Part shown: positions 25,133 to 32,361 of the stretch, piece by piece
Layout of the letters: every line of letters begins with the position of its first letter
Numbering within the stretch: position 1 is the stretch's first letter
Assembly: GCF_009363095.1 (NCBI RefSeq)
Contig: NZ_CP045295.1
Span: forward strand, 62,001 to 126,000
Direction of reading: 5' to 3'
DNA length: 64,000 nucleotides
Source: Paenibacillus cellulositrophicus
GTDB lineage: Bacteria > Bacillota > Bacilli > Paenibacillales > Paenibacillaceae
Translations under genes and position numbers: made by a program
The notes under the pieces: model-generated
Databases searched by the model: none
The model's input: only the letters and a program-made list of their open reading frames with translations
Told to the model about the DNA's origin: nothing

Positions 25133-26604
25133 CCCACTTCTGGTTGACGACGGATTTGTGTTGCCTGCTCAAAACTATAGGCGATGCTGATTAGTGTGGG
25201 CTCACTTAAAGCCCTCCCGGAAAAGACAACACCAAATGGCCCCTGCGTCGAATCGCCATCAGCATCAATTGTTCCTTTTGCTGAATAACCGGCGGGCACC
25301 GTAATAAGGGGATACCCTAACCGGGCAGCAATGTACATGCCATCAACGTCACCAGGTAACATTAAAGCATCTAAGCCGTGTTGATCGAGTACATAGTCAA
25401 TCCCTTGCGTTACAGCCGGATGGTTATATTCTTGTCGTTTAAGTTGATATGTTGTCTCGTTTAGCGCATTTTGTTCCGAACGAATCAGATTATCTTGGCC
25501 AAACTTCAATGCGGATGCAGCGTGTTTCTGATTATAAGCTATCAGATCTTGAAGAGAATGTACGGGCAGATCCGAGTTCAACTTTGATAAATAGCGATTC
25601 AGGCCTGTTTTGAATTCGTAGCAGATAACATCATTGTTCCATGGATGCTGTTCCAAATGGAGGTCCACAGGATCGATAACTGTAGCACCTTGCTCACGCA
25701 GAACATTAATGGCGGATTCCATGATGGAAAGTCTTTCTTCATCCAACGACCGATAGTAATGTCTAGGAATCCCAATTCGAGTTTTACACAGAAAGTCTCG
25801 GTCTAGATAAGTTGTGTAGTCATGAAAAGTACGATGTGTGCTAGTCCAAGTTGCCTTATCGTTTTCGTCAATCCCGACGATTGCCCCAAGTAGAATCGCT
25901 GCATCAGTGACTGTCTTTGAAATCGGTCCTGGCGTATCCTGACTTATAGAGATTGGGATAATTCCGCTGCGACTCGCAAGCCCTACAGTAGGTTTTATTC
26001 CGACGAGAAAGTGTTGGCTGGCCGGCCCAATAATCGAACCTGCGGTTTCTGTTCCGATCGCTGCTGCTGTCAGGTTCGCCGCTACGGCTGCAGCCGATCC
26101 TGAACTTGATCCGCTGACGAAGATCTTGCCAGGTCCATATGGATTCAACACATATCCTCCTCTGGAACTGTATCCAGCTGGCATACGATTGGACATAAAG
26201 TTCGACCACTCGGTCATATTGGCCTTACCTAGAAGAACAGCGCCAGCAGCCCGGAGCTTTGCGGCTACGAACGCATCTTCAGGAGCAAACGACTCAGCCA
26301 ATGCGATTGAACCAGCGCTCGTATGCATCCGGTCGTACGTATCGATGTTATCCTTTAGCAGGATTGGAATTCCGTGCAGCGGCCCCCTACTACCTGTTGT
26401 ATTTCGCTCAAGGTCAAGATTCCTTGCTATTTCAAGAGCATCTGGATTGATCTCTAATACGGCATTGATCAGAGGATTATACCTATGAATGTGTTCGATA
26501 TATGCAAGGACGAGGGCTTCGGATGTACATTCACCCGAAGACATTGCCTTTTGCATGCTCACCAAATCGGCTTCCTGAATCCAATCTTGTAAGTTAATGC
26601 TCAT
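25129..26604 (-). CDS. Amidase signature family protein
   Basis: This 491-residue hydrolase has the Ser-cisSer-Lys triad: K84 in ILLKDNIDT, the Ser run GSSSGSAAAVA (cis-Ser near 168) and the nucleophile S190 in TETAGSIIGPAS. The family cleaves amide bonds in varied substrates. It resembles the standalone amidases rather than GatA because there is no gatB/gatC neighbour. The stop codon overlaps a dispersed repeat. Confidence 0.88.
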   Translation of the reverse strand: MSINLQDWIQEADLVSMQKAMSSGECTSEALVLAYIEHIHRYNPLINAVLEINPDALEIARNLDLERNTTGSRGPLHGIPILLKDNIDTYDRMHTSAGSIALAESFAPEDAFVAAKLRAAGAVLLGKANMTEWSNFMSNRMPAGYSSRGGYVLNPYGPGKIFVSGSSSGSAAAVAANLTAAAIGTETAGSIIGPASQHFLVGIKPTVGLASRSGIIPISISQDTPGPISKTVTDAAILLGAIVGIDENDKATWTSTHRTFHDYTTYLDRDFLCKTRIGIPRHYYRSLDEERLSIMESAINVLREQGATVIDPVDLHLEQHPWNNDVICYEFKTGLNRYLSKLNSDLPVHSLQDLIAYNQKHAASALKFGQDNLIRSEQNALNETTYQLKRQEYNHPAVTQGIDYVLDQHGLDALMLPGDVDGMYIAARLGYPLITVPAGYSAKGTIDADGDSTQGPFGVVFSGRALSEPTLISIAYSFEQATQIRRQPEVG

Positions 26605-26817
26605 ATATTAAAATACCCCCGGTACTGGTAAATTTTCGGACAACAGTAATATGGTAACATGCTGCCTTGCCAAGGGTATAGGTAAAGTTTTGATTAGATA
26701 AGAATGTATCGGTTGGGCATCGCAGTAGAGCTTGTATTTTCCCGAAGGTTAATGTTGTATCTAAAGTAATCTGCCCGTTAGCTTAATGAATTTGTGTAGT
26801 GAAATGTAGTTTGAAGC

Positions 26818-27093
26818 TTATCTAATCGGTAATCGGATTATGTTCTTGTCCTTTACGGCAATCGGTACAAGTTCTTGTCTTTGGTTCGGGACAAGAACTT
26901 GTACCGATAAAACAAAAAAGCCGCTAAAATAGCGACTTTCAATGGGACTATGTTCTTGTCCTTCGACAGCGGCATATTGGCGACCGACACCAGGGTATAC
27001 CCAACCACCGTCACGAGTTTTTACTAAAAGTATATTTCCTTGCCCATCTTCTACAAATCCACCTGTGGCAACGATATGCGTTGGAAATGGCAT
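26818..27093 (-). pseudogene. Nudix hydrolase N-terminus truncated by a palindromic element
   Basis: The first 35 residues read like a Nudix protein (PTHIVATGGFVEDGQGNILLV, then DGGWVYPG), where the family continues into the GGxVExGE catalytic box. Here the frame instead runs into the dispersed palindromic element after residue 35 (about 26989), so the catalytic helix is missing. The ribosome binding site AAGGAGG is intact. The product is probably non-functional. Confidence 0.75.
26819..26960. repeat. Dispersed palindromic element (ACAAGTTCTTGT family), copy A
   Basis: The element has a half-site ATGTTCTTGTCC, then a perfect hairpin with 17-base arms (CGGTACAAGTTCTTGTC at 26863-26879 and its complement at 26890-26906), then a small hairpin CGCTA...TAGCG that reads as a minus-strand terminator with T6, and a second half-site ATGTTCTTGTCC. 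Each arm of the big hairpin is itself a near palindrome (ACAAG-TT-CTTGT). Confidence 0.85.
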
Positions 27094-27200
27094 ATTACGA
27101 CCTCCTTATGCAGTAATGTTTGTATATTTATTTCCACAGCCTTCTCGCACTACCCTGCCCGTTAGCTTAATGAAATTGCATGGAAACATAGTTAGATACT

Positions 27201-27306
27201 TATCTAATCGGTAATCGGCTCATGTTCTTGTCCATTACGGCAAGCGGTCCAAGTTCTTGTCCTTGGCTCGGGACAAGAACTTGGACCGATAAAACAAAAA
27301 AGCCGC
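27201..27306. repeat. Dispersed palindromic element (ACAAGTTCTTGT family), copy B
   Basis: The hairpin has 18-base perfect arms (27245-27262 and 27271-27288) beginning CGGTCCAAG. Copy A has CGGTACAAG, and the opposite arm changes to match (GGACCG versus GTACCG), so the pairing is conserved by compensating change. The preceding TATCTAATCGGTAATCGG is shared with copies A and C. Confidence 0.85.
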
Positions 27307-27403
27307 AAAGGGGTAGTCCAAGAGGACTATCGGACAACCCCTGATTAAATAAAAGCAAATAAATAGCTTAAAACGCTCACGCCACTAACGTTCGCTATAC
27401 AGT

Positions 27404-27832
27404 CTACAGGTCTTTCTTAATAGTAGAAGTACAATTAGTATCGTTAAGATCTGGATTTTGGGTGATCTTACGATAGTGATCAATTTTATATTCAATGATT
27501 TTTTGGACTTCAAACAATCTAGAGATTTCATTTTGAATCTTATGATGGTGATTTTCCAATATAGAGAGTCTTAAAGGTACCGTATCTTTATCAAGACTTG
27601 AAAGTTCTCGATAACTTTTCATTTCTTCTAACGTCATCCCTGTTGCCTTCAATCGGGTTAAAAATATGATACTTTGGATCTGTTCTCTACTATAAACCCG
27701 ATGCCCGTTTCGTTTTCGGTCTGCATAAGGCAGCAGTCCAATTTTCTCATAATATCGAATTGTATCTTCCGTTAAACCTGTTAATTCTGCAGCTTGCTTT
27801 ATGGAGGTTACAATCTCCGGAATTTCTTGCAT
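27404..27832 (-). CDS. MerR family transcriptional regulator
   Basis: This 142-residue regulator has the N-terminal MerR helix-turn-helix and wing (ELTGLTEDTIRYYEKIGLLP) and a C-terminal coiled coil (~85-120) for dimerisation. There are no cysteines placed for metal binding, so an organic effector or redox signal is more likely. It lies 22 bases after the SDR gene in the same operon, whose promoter carries a perfect MerR-type palindrome. Confidence 0.9.
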   Translation of the reverse strand: MQEIPEIVTSIKQAAELTGLTEDTIRYYEKIGLLPYADRKRNGHRVYSREQIQSIIFLTRLKATGMTLEEMKSYRELSSLDKDTVPLRLSILENHHHKIQNEISRLFEVQKIIEYKIDHYRKITQNPDLNDTNCTSTIKKDL

Positions 27833-27854
27833 AGGATCGTCTCCTTAATTATAG

Positions 27855-28583
27855 TTACCAAGGAACTTCGCCATTTTCATCAAAGAAACCACCTGTTGGC
27901 CCATCTTCCGGAAATGTTGCAAGGCGAACTACAATCCCGGCGGCTTGCTCGACCGAACGATAGCCCGAATGTCGATTTAAATCCGTGGCCGTATAACCAG
28001 GATCAGCAGAATTGATTTTTAGTGACGTATTTTTAAATTCTTTGGCAAGCATTACGGTTAAAGCGTTAACAGCCGTTTTGGAGCTACTGTAAGCTAGCAA
28101 ATTGAAACGTGCGAATTCGGATTCGGGATCACTATTTAATATTAATGAACCGAGGCCGCTTGATAGGTTGACAATTCTACCGCATGGAGACTTTTTTAGT
28201 AAGGGAAGCATTGCTCTCGTCACTGCAAACATGCCGAAAAAGTTAGTCTCAAAGGTTTCTTTTAAAACAGACAACTCCAGTTGACTGGGGGAAATGCCTC
28301 TTTCCAATGATACTCCAGCGTTATTTATCAAAACGTCCAGCGACCCAAATTCTTCTTCAATATTCTTGAATGCAGCTTCAATTGTATGTTGGTTTGTAAC
28401 GTCTAACAAAATATGGTGAGCATTTACCCCTTCATTTACTAACCCAGCTGCTGCTTCCTTTCCTTTCTCCTCGTTTCGCGTTCCAAGCAGGATTGTAAAC
28501 CCCATAGCTCCCAATTGTCTTGCCGTTTCGTATCCAATACCTTTGTTAGCTCCGGTAATCAGAACGGTCTTTACATGATGCAT
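27855..28583 (-). CDS. Short-chain dehydrogenase/reductase
   Basis: This 242-residue oxidoreductase has the nucleotide-binding TGANKGIG (residues ~10-17), NNAG, the catalytic Ser of NLSSGLGS and the YSSSK box. It has the extended form seen in carbonyl-reductase-like SDRs paired with MerR regulators and probably reduces a carbonyl compound with NADPH. It is the first gene of a two-gene operon with the MerR gene. Confidence 0.9.
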   Translation of the reverse strand: MHHVKTVLITGANKGIGYETARQLGAMGFTILLGTRNEEKGKEAAAGLVNEGVNAHHILLDVTNQHTIEAAFKNIEEEFGSLDVLINNAGVSLERGISPSQLELSVLKETFETNFFGMFAVTRAMLPLLKKSPCGRIVNLSSGLGSLILNSDPESEFARFNLLAYSSSKTAVNALTVMLAKEFKNTSLKINSADPGYTATDLNRHSGYRSVEQAAGIVVRLATFPEDGPTGGFFDENGEVPW

Positions 28584-28634
28584 GGTTTAACCTCTTTTCA
28601 CTATAGAATTGGTTTGACTTTGCTGACATACCTG

Positions 28635-28665
28635 AGTTTACGACTTGGAGTATACTCCAAGTCAA
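28635..28665 (-). promoter_or_regulatory. MerR-type promoter with perfect palindrome
   Basis: On the minus strand, -35 TTGACT (28665-28660) and -10 TAAACT (28640-28635) are 19 bases apart, the over-long spacing that MerR proteins correct. GACTTGGAGTA and its complement form a perfect 22-base palindrome at 28642-28663 covering the spacer. The MerR protein two genes downstream is the likely binder. Confidence 0.8.
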
Positions 28666-28708
28666 GAGAAATTATACAGGCCAAATTCATTTTCCGCCTA
28701 CAATGCGG

Positions 28709-28744
28709 AACAAACGTTTGATATGCTAATATCAAACGTTTGTT
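28709..28744. promoter_or_regulatory. Long palindromic operator
   Basis: Arms of 16 bases beginning AACAAACGTTTG are perfectly inverted around GCTA. Each arm itself contains the palindrome CAAACGTTTG. It sits 17 bases before a small plus-strand frame with a good ribosome binding site. The binder is unknown; the TetR gene next to it is one candidate, but that gene has its own tetO-like sites. Confidence 0.6.
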
Positions 28745-28760
28745 CAGGGGGGCGATTCTT

Positions 28761-28850
28761 ATGGCTAAGAAAGAACCTACATCGCTACTAGAAAAAAGTA
28801 AAAGTAAAATCAGTGATTCTAAATTTGGGGAAGCGAATCCCGTTATCTAA
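28761..28850 (+). CDS. Very small ORF behind a long palindrome
   Basis: A 29-codon frame (begins MAKKEPTSLLEKSK, ends GEANPVI) follows AGGGGGG with 9-base spacing. It is either a genuine small protein or the truncated start of a lost gene, with the promoter and operator left behind. No family is recognised. Confidence 0.35.
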   Translation: MAKKEPTSLLEKSKSKISDSKFGEANPVI

Positions 28851-28905
28851 AATTACGACGAAGGATGTTCACTGCGAACATCCGAAACGGTTCCCTTCGG
28901 CCGCT

Positions 28906-29526
28906 CTATTTTTTCAATCCCTTAACAATAAGTTGTATTCCAAACTCAAAAGCCATTTCTGCCTCGTTCTCAATCGTATTCATTACATCAGAAGTTAATG
29001 TATCCATATCTGCATTGGGTTGAGACTCTTTAACCTTCTCCATTTGGGATGGTGTTAATATTCTCCTTTTTTTTCGTGTTTGTTCTTCCATTACAGATCC
29101 CAAAACAAATTGCCCCATGGTAAGCATAGCCATTTGAGCTTCTTTCTGAGAAAAACCTGCTCGTACTAAATATTCAACTTTAAGCTCTAGTTGAGCAAGG
29201 TCATTAAAAGTGGGAATTGAGCCGGCATGGAGCATCGCTCCATCCGGATAAGCTAATAAAGCATTTCTAAAGCTGTAAGCATGATCTATGAACCATTTCT
29301 CCCAATCTTTCGGATCATGCGGCGTCTGAATGGTATGATATCTGGCGATTATTCTAGAAGCCATCTCACCAAGCAGCGTTGCTTTATCTTTTACATGCCA
29401 ATAAAGTGATGCTGATTCAACTCCCAATCTCTGAGCCAAACGCCTTGTTGTAATCGCCTCTAATCCACCCTCCTTAAGAAGTTCAAGCGCCTTCTCTATA
29501 ACATCTTCACGTTTTATCTTTGCCAT
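28906..29526 (-). CDS. TetR family regulator, tetracycline-repressor type
   Basis: This 206-residue regulator has the N-terminal helix-turn-helix (TTRRLAQRLGVESASLYWHVKDKATLL) very like TetR itself, and a C-terminal domain of the TetR_C type. It starts at 29526, where GGAGAA lies 9 bases upstream; an earlier in-frame start lacks a site. It is divergent from a multidrug-type MFS gene, with tetO-like palindromes between, the classic repressor-pump arrangement. Confidence 0.9.
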   Translation of the reverse strand: MAKIKREDVIEKALELLKEGGLEAITTRRLAQRLGVESASLYWHVKDKATLLGEMASRIIARYHTIQTPHDPKDWEKWFIDHAYSFRNALLAYPDGAMLHAGSIPTFNDLAQLELKVEYLVRAGFSQKEAQMAMLTMGQFVLGSVMEEQTRKKRRILTPSQMEKVKESQPNADMDTLTSDVMNTIENEAEMAFEFGIQLIVKGLKK

Positions 29527-29587
29527 ATTTAGAAGTTCTCCTTTATTCGTACTAAAACCTATCAATGATCAGTATATCATATTGACA

Positions 29588-29644
29588 AATCTATCAATGA
29601 TAGATTATCATCAAAACATCCTAAAATCTATCAATGGTAGATTT
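29588..29644. promoter_or_regulatory. Two tetO-like operators
   Basis: AATCTATCA-A-TGATAGATT at 29588-29606 is a perfect palindrome, and a second near copy at 29624-29644 reads AAATCTATCAATGGTAGATTT. The core CTATCANTGATAG is that of tetO. A TTGACA at 29582 overlaps the first site. Binding by the divergent TetR protein is inferred. Confidence 0.75.
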
Positions 29645-29675
29645 TTTGTTATTTATATCGAGAGGAGCTCGCATA

Positions 29676-29810
29676 ATGAATTTAAAAACTGCAGAGTACA
29701 TGCAAATCAATTGGGGTGAGCCCGATGAAATCAAGCTCGAAGCCTCTGGTACCAGGTCAAATTTTCAAGGTCGATATGGAATTAAGAACAAAGCTCCATC
29801 TTTCAGCTGA
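29676..29810 (+). CDS. Small hypothetical ORF
   Basis: A 44-codon frame (begins MNLKTAEYMQINWGEPDE) follows AGGAG with 8-base spacing and lies directly behind the tetO-like sites, ahead of the MFS gene. I recognise no family. It may be the remnant of an enzyme gene once controlled by the same operator. Confidence 0.35.
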   Translation: MNLKTAEYMQINWGEPDEIKLEASGTRSNFQGRYGIKNKAPSFS

Positions 29811-29967
29811 TTGCAGTAAAGGAGATGGTTCCACGCATAATGATCCTGTAGACTGACCTACATAAATTTTTACTACATCGTTATCACATTCACTGCAATA
29901 TACATGAATTCTCAGCTTCTTGACCCGTTGTTATTTTACACATTGATCATTTGGGAGGAAATTTGTA

Positions 29968-31380
29968 ATGAATAGCTCTGACAAACAATCCGCTAAACTT
30001 GCCGCTATACCCTTTATATTATGGGGACAAGCCATAATTATTGTTCTTGGTGCATTTACATCTATGTTGTCTTCTACAATGCTTAACACAGCCCTACCCT
30101 CAATCGCAGCAAGTCTGAATACTTCAAGTTCCATTGCACAATGGATAGCTACAGGATACTTTTTATCTTTAGCTGCAGGTGTCCCCCTCAGTGCCTGGTT
30201 ATCCCGTAAACTCGGACCAACCAAACTCTGGCTAATTAGCCTTGTTTTGTTCATGGTTTTTTCAATATTGTGTGCAGTATCAACAGGGATTTATATGCTT
30301 ATCATCTGTAGAGTTCTGCAGGGTTTATCAGGTGGTTTACTTGTACCTGCTGGGCAAATTGTCACAAGCATAGCAGCAGGTCCGAAGCGTCTTGGTAGAG
30401 TGGTGAGCATCGTCGGCATAACCGTTGTAGTTGCTCCAACGTTAGGTACCACCTTAAGCAGTGCAATTCTTAGTAGTTTAAGCTGGCCTTGGCTATTCTG
30501 GATCAACATCCCTCTTGGTGTGATAGCGTTCTTTGCTGGTTTGAAGTGGCTTCCAAAAATCGAGGTTTCTGAGGCTGGAAAATTTGATTGGATTGGCTTT
30601 TTATTCGTTTTAAGCGGCGTACCCCTGCTCATTTATGGTGTAACCTCCATTGGAAACACCGCAAACGCAGTTCCGATTGGCACTTCTATCATGATAGGAG
30701 CCGTTCTTATCACTGGCTTTGTTGTAAGGTCATTAAAACTTGAAAAACCCATATTACAACTAAGACTTTTTGGTAATGGAGTATTTTCAGTAGCTGCTGT
30801 CGTTATGTTTTTGGGTGGTGCAATAAACTTCGGAGCACAGCTGCTTCTCCCCCTTTACTTAACTGATGTCCGCCACTTGAGTCTGCTTACTGCAAGTCAA
30901 CTAATCTTGCCTCAAGTTATAGGCACAGCTGTTGGTTTTCCGCTTGCAGGTCGTTTTACAGACCGATATGGAGCTGGAAGACTTATATTTACAGGCGGTA
31001 TCATAATGATGATATCCATGCTTTCGCTAATTTTTATTGAAGTAAATGCAGGCACTACATGGGTTGCCCTCATTTTCTTCATCTGGGGGCTAGGTACAGC
31101 ATTAGCAACTGTTCCAGCTATGACCGCCGGTTTAACCACGGTTGCTCCCGATCAAATACCCGATTCTTCGCCTATCCTAAACATGCTGCAACGAATTGGA
31201 GCATCTATAGGCACAGCTGTAATCACCTTGCTATATACTAAGAATTTAACTAGTGGCCTGGACCAAGCCCATACTTTAGTTGTTTTTAAAAATGTCGTTT
31301 GGGTGTTATTGGGAAGTATACTAATACTCCTGGTATCATCCTTAATATTGGTACTAAGAGAAAATACCAACTCACGTTAA
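29968..31380 (+). CDS. MFS drug:H+ antiporter, DHA2 (EmrB/QacA) type
   Basis: This 470-residue membrane protein has about 14 hydrophobic helices and the DHA2 motif C-like segment GITVVVAPTLGTTLSSAI, as well as WIATGYFLSLAAGVPLSAWLSRKLG. GGGAGG lies 9 bases before the ATG. Control by the divergent TetR regulator is supported by the operators. The substrate is not visible from sequence; the TetR resemblance does not prove tetracycline export. Confidence 0.9.
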   Translation: MNSSDKQSAKLAAIPFILWGQAIIIVLGAFTSMLSSTMLNTALPSIAASLNTSSSIAQWIATGYFLSLAAGVPLSAWLSRKLGPTKLWLISLVLFMVFSILCAVSTGIYMLIICRVLQGLSGGLLVPAGQIVTSIAAGPKRLGRVVSIVGITVVVAPTLGTTLSSAILSSLSWPWLFWINIPLGVIAFFAGLKWLPKIEVSEAGKFDWIGFLFVLSGVPLLIYGVTSIGNTANAVPIGTSIMIGAVLITGFVVRSLKLEKPILQLRLFGNGVFSVAAVVMFLGGAINFGAQLLLPLYLTDVRHLSLLTASQLILPQVIGTAVGFPLAGRFTDRYGAGRLIFTGGIIMMISMLSLIFIEVNAGTTWVALIFFIWGLGTALATVPAMTAGLTTVAPDQIPDSSPILNMLQRIGASIGTAVITLLYTKNLTSGLDQAHTLVVFKNVVWVLLGSILILLVSSLILVLRENTNSR

Positions 31381-31466
31381 TACTTATAAGATATTACATG
31401 TCGTTCAAACTGGTCTTGCTATTTAAATAGAAAGCTTTGAGTGATACAAACCTTGTTAATAGATGA

Positions 31467-31515
31467 AAACCGTTAATCATAATTACGTAAAGATTAACGG
31501 TTATAACCTTTTTTA
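31467..31515 (+). terminator. Terminator after the MFS gene
   Basis: AACCGTTAATC and GATTAACGGTT form an 11-base stem with a 13-base loop, followed by a T-rich stretch (CCTTTTTT). Confidence 0.65.
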
Positions 31516-31695
31516 ATGCATCTTATATTCATCACTTTTGTTACTTATTGTGATATGTATGACATAACTAACTCCTCTTTAAAAGCCCGTAATTTGCATA
31601 TTTCTTAGACCGTCTTAATGGGCCCGCCAATGAATAAAAGTAGCCGATCACGTTATCAGCTGCTTTCATTAGTTTTATATAACTTTATACTTTTA

Positions 31696-31738
31696 ATAAT
31701 CCGGTACCCTGCCAGGTACCGGATTATTTATTTTTTTT
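31696..31738. terminator. Hairpin at the end of the Spo0E-like gene
   Basis: AATAATCCGGTACC and GGTACCGGATTATT are perfectly paired around CTGCCA-type loop sequence, with TTTTTTTT on the plus-strand side. The stop codon of the minus-strand gene lies within the stem. It can work from either side. Confidence 0.7.
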
Positions 31739-31930
31739 ACAAAGCTCTTTTTTAAGTCTCATTAATTTTGTGATTTTTTCGTCCAACCTTTGAGAAATTC
31801 CCACAACCTGGTCACTGGCCAGCTTTAAGCCGCTACCCAGTCGGTTAAGTTCCTCGCGCAGCTCTTCAACTTCTTTTTGCAGGACATCCAACTTTCCAAT
31901 TGAATCAACAACCTGGTTACCATCACTCAT
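31724..31930 (-). CDS. Spo0E-family aspartyl-phosphate phosphatase
   Basis: This 68-residue, two-helix protein matches the Spo0E-like signature: LREELNRLG, then VVGISQRLDEKITKLMR, with the SQxLD motif of the phosphatase active region. Spo0E proteins remove phosphate from Spo0A and delay sporulation. AGGAGGGAGGAG lies upstream. It is monocistronic. Confidence 0.8.
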   Translation of the reverse strand: MSDGNQVVDSIGKLDVLQKEVEELREELNRLGSGLKLASDQVVGISQRLDEKITKLMRLKKELCKKNK

Positions 31931-32255
31931 GACTCCTCCTCCCTCCTCATAAATGGTTGAAGCCCCATATGCTGGCTTCTTCTAGCTCTTTTGGCGGCCA
32001 CATGGGAGCGGGCTCCGAAGGGGCCGCAAAGCTTGGGAACAAATGAAGATGGAACGTTCATGGACGGCATGCAACATCTCCTTGGTCAACATCCGATATA
32101 TCCCGGTAACCCCCGGGCCAAATAATATCTTTCCTGCAGATACCGTCCCAAAAGCAAATGACGGCCCTTGCATTTTGCAACTCGCTGAAATCAAGTAATC
32201 TTAGCTCCATTTCGGAATTAGCAAAATACTAGTAAATTCCTAGTGGAAACAAAAG
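31931..32255. other. Intergenic, no gene supported
   Basis: A minus-strand frame of 70 codons exists here but has no ribosome binding site and an unlikely composition. Nothing else is seen. Confidence 0.4.
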
Positions 32256-32295
32256 GAACGGTTGAAGTTAAGATCAGCTTCAATCGTTCCTTTTT
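32256..32295. terminator. Terminator of the glycosidase operon
   Basis: GGAACGGTTGAAG pairs with CTTCAATCGTTCC; TTTTT follows on the plus side and TTTT on the minus side. It lies 67 bases after the glycosidase stop on the minus strand. Confidence 0.75.
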
Positions 32296-32361
32296 AACAC
32301 TAGCAACAAGGCCTGTTAGTTCCTAACATATGCACAGCTCCTAGGTGGCTCTAAGAAAACA

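Noticed and set aside
26819-27306. Palindromic repeats as a CRISPR array
   Set aside because: Only two nearby copies, unequal spacing, a gene fragment between them and no cas genes.
31982-32194. Minus-strand 70-codon frame behind the Spo0E-like gene
   Set aside because: No ribosome binding site and no recognisable features; composition unlike neighbouring genes.
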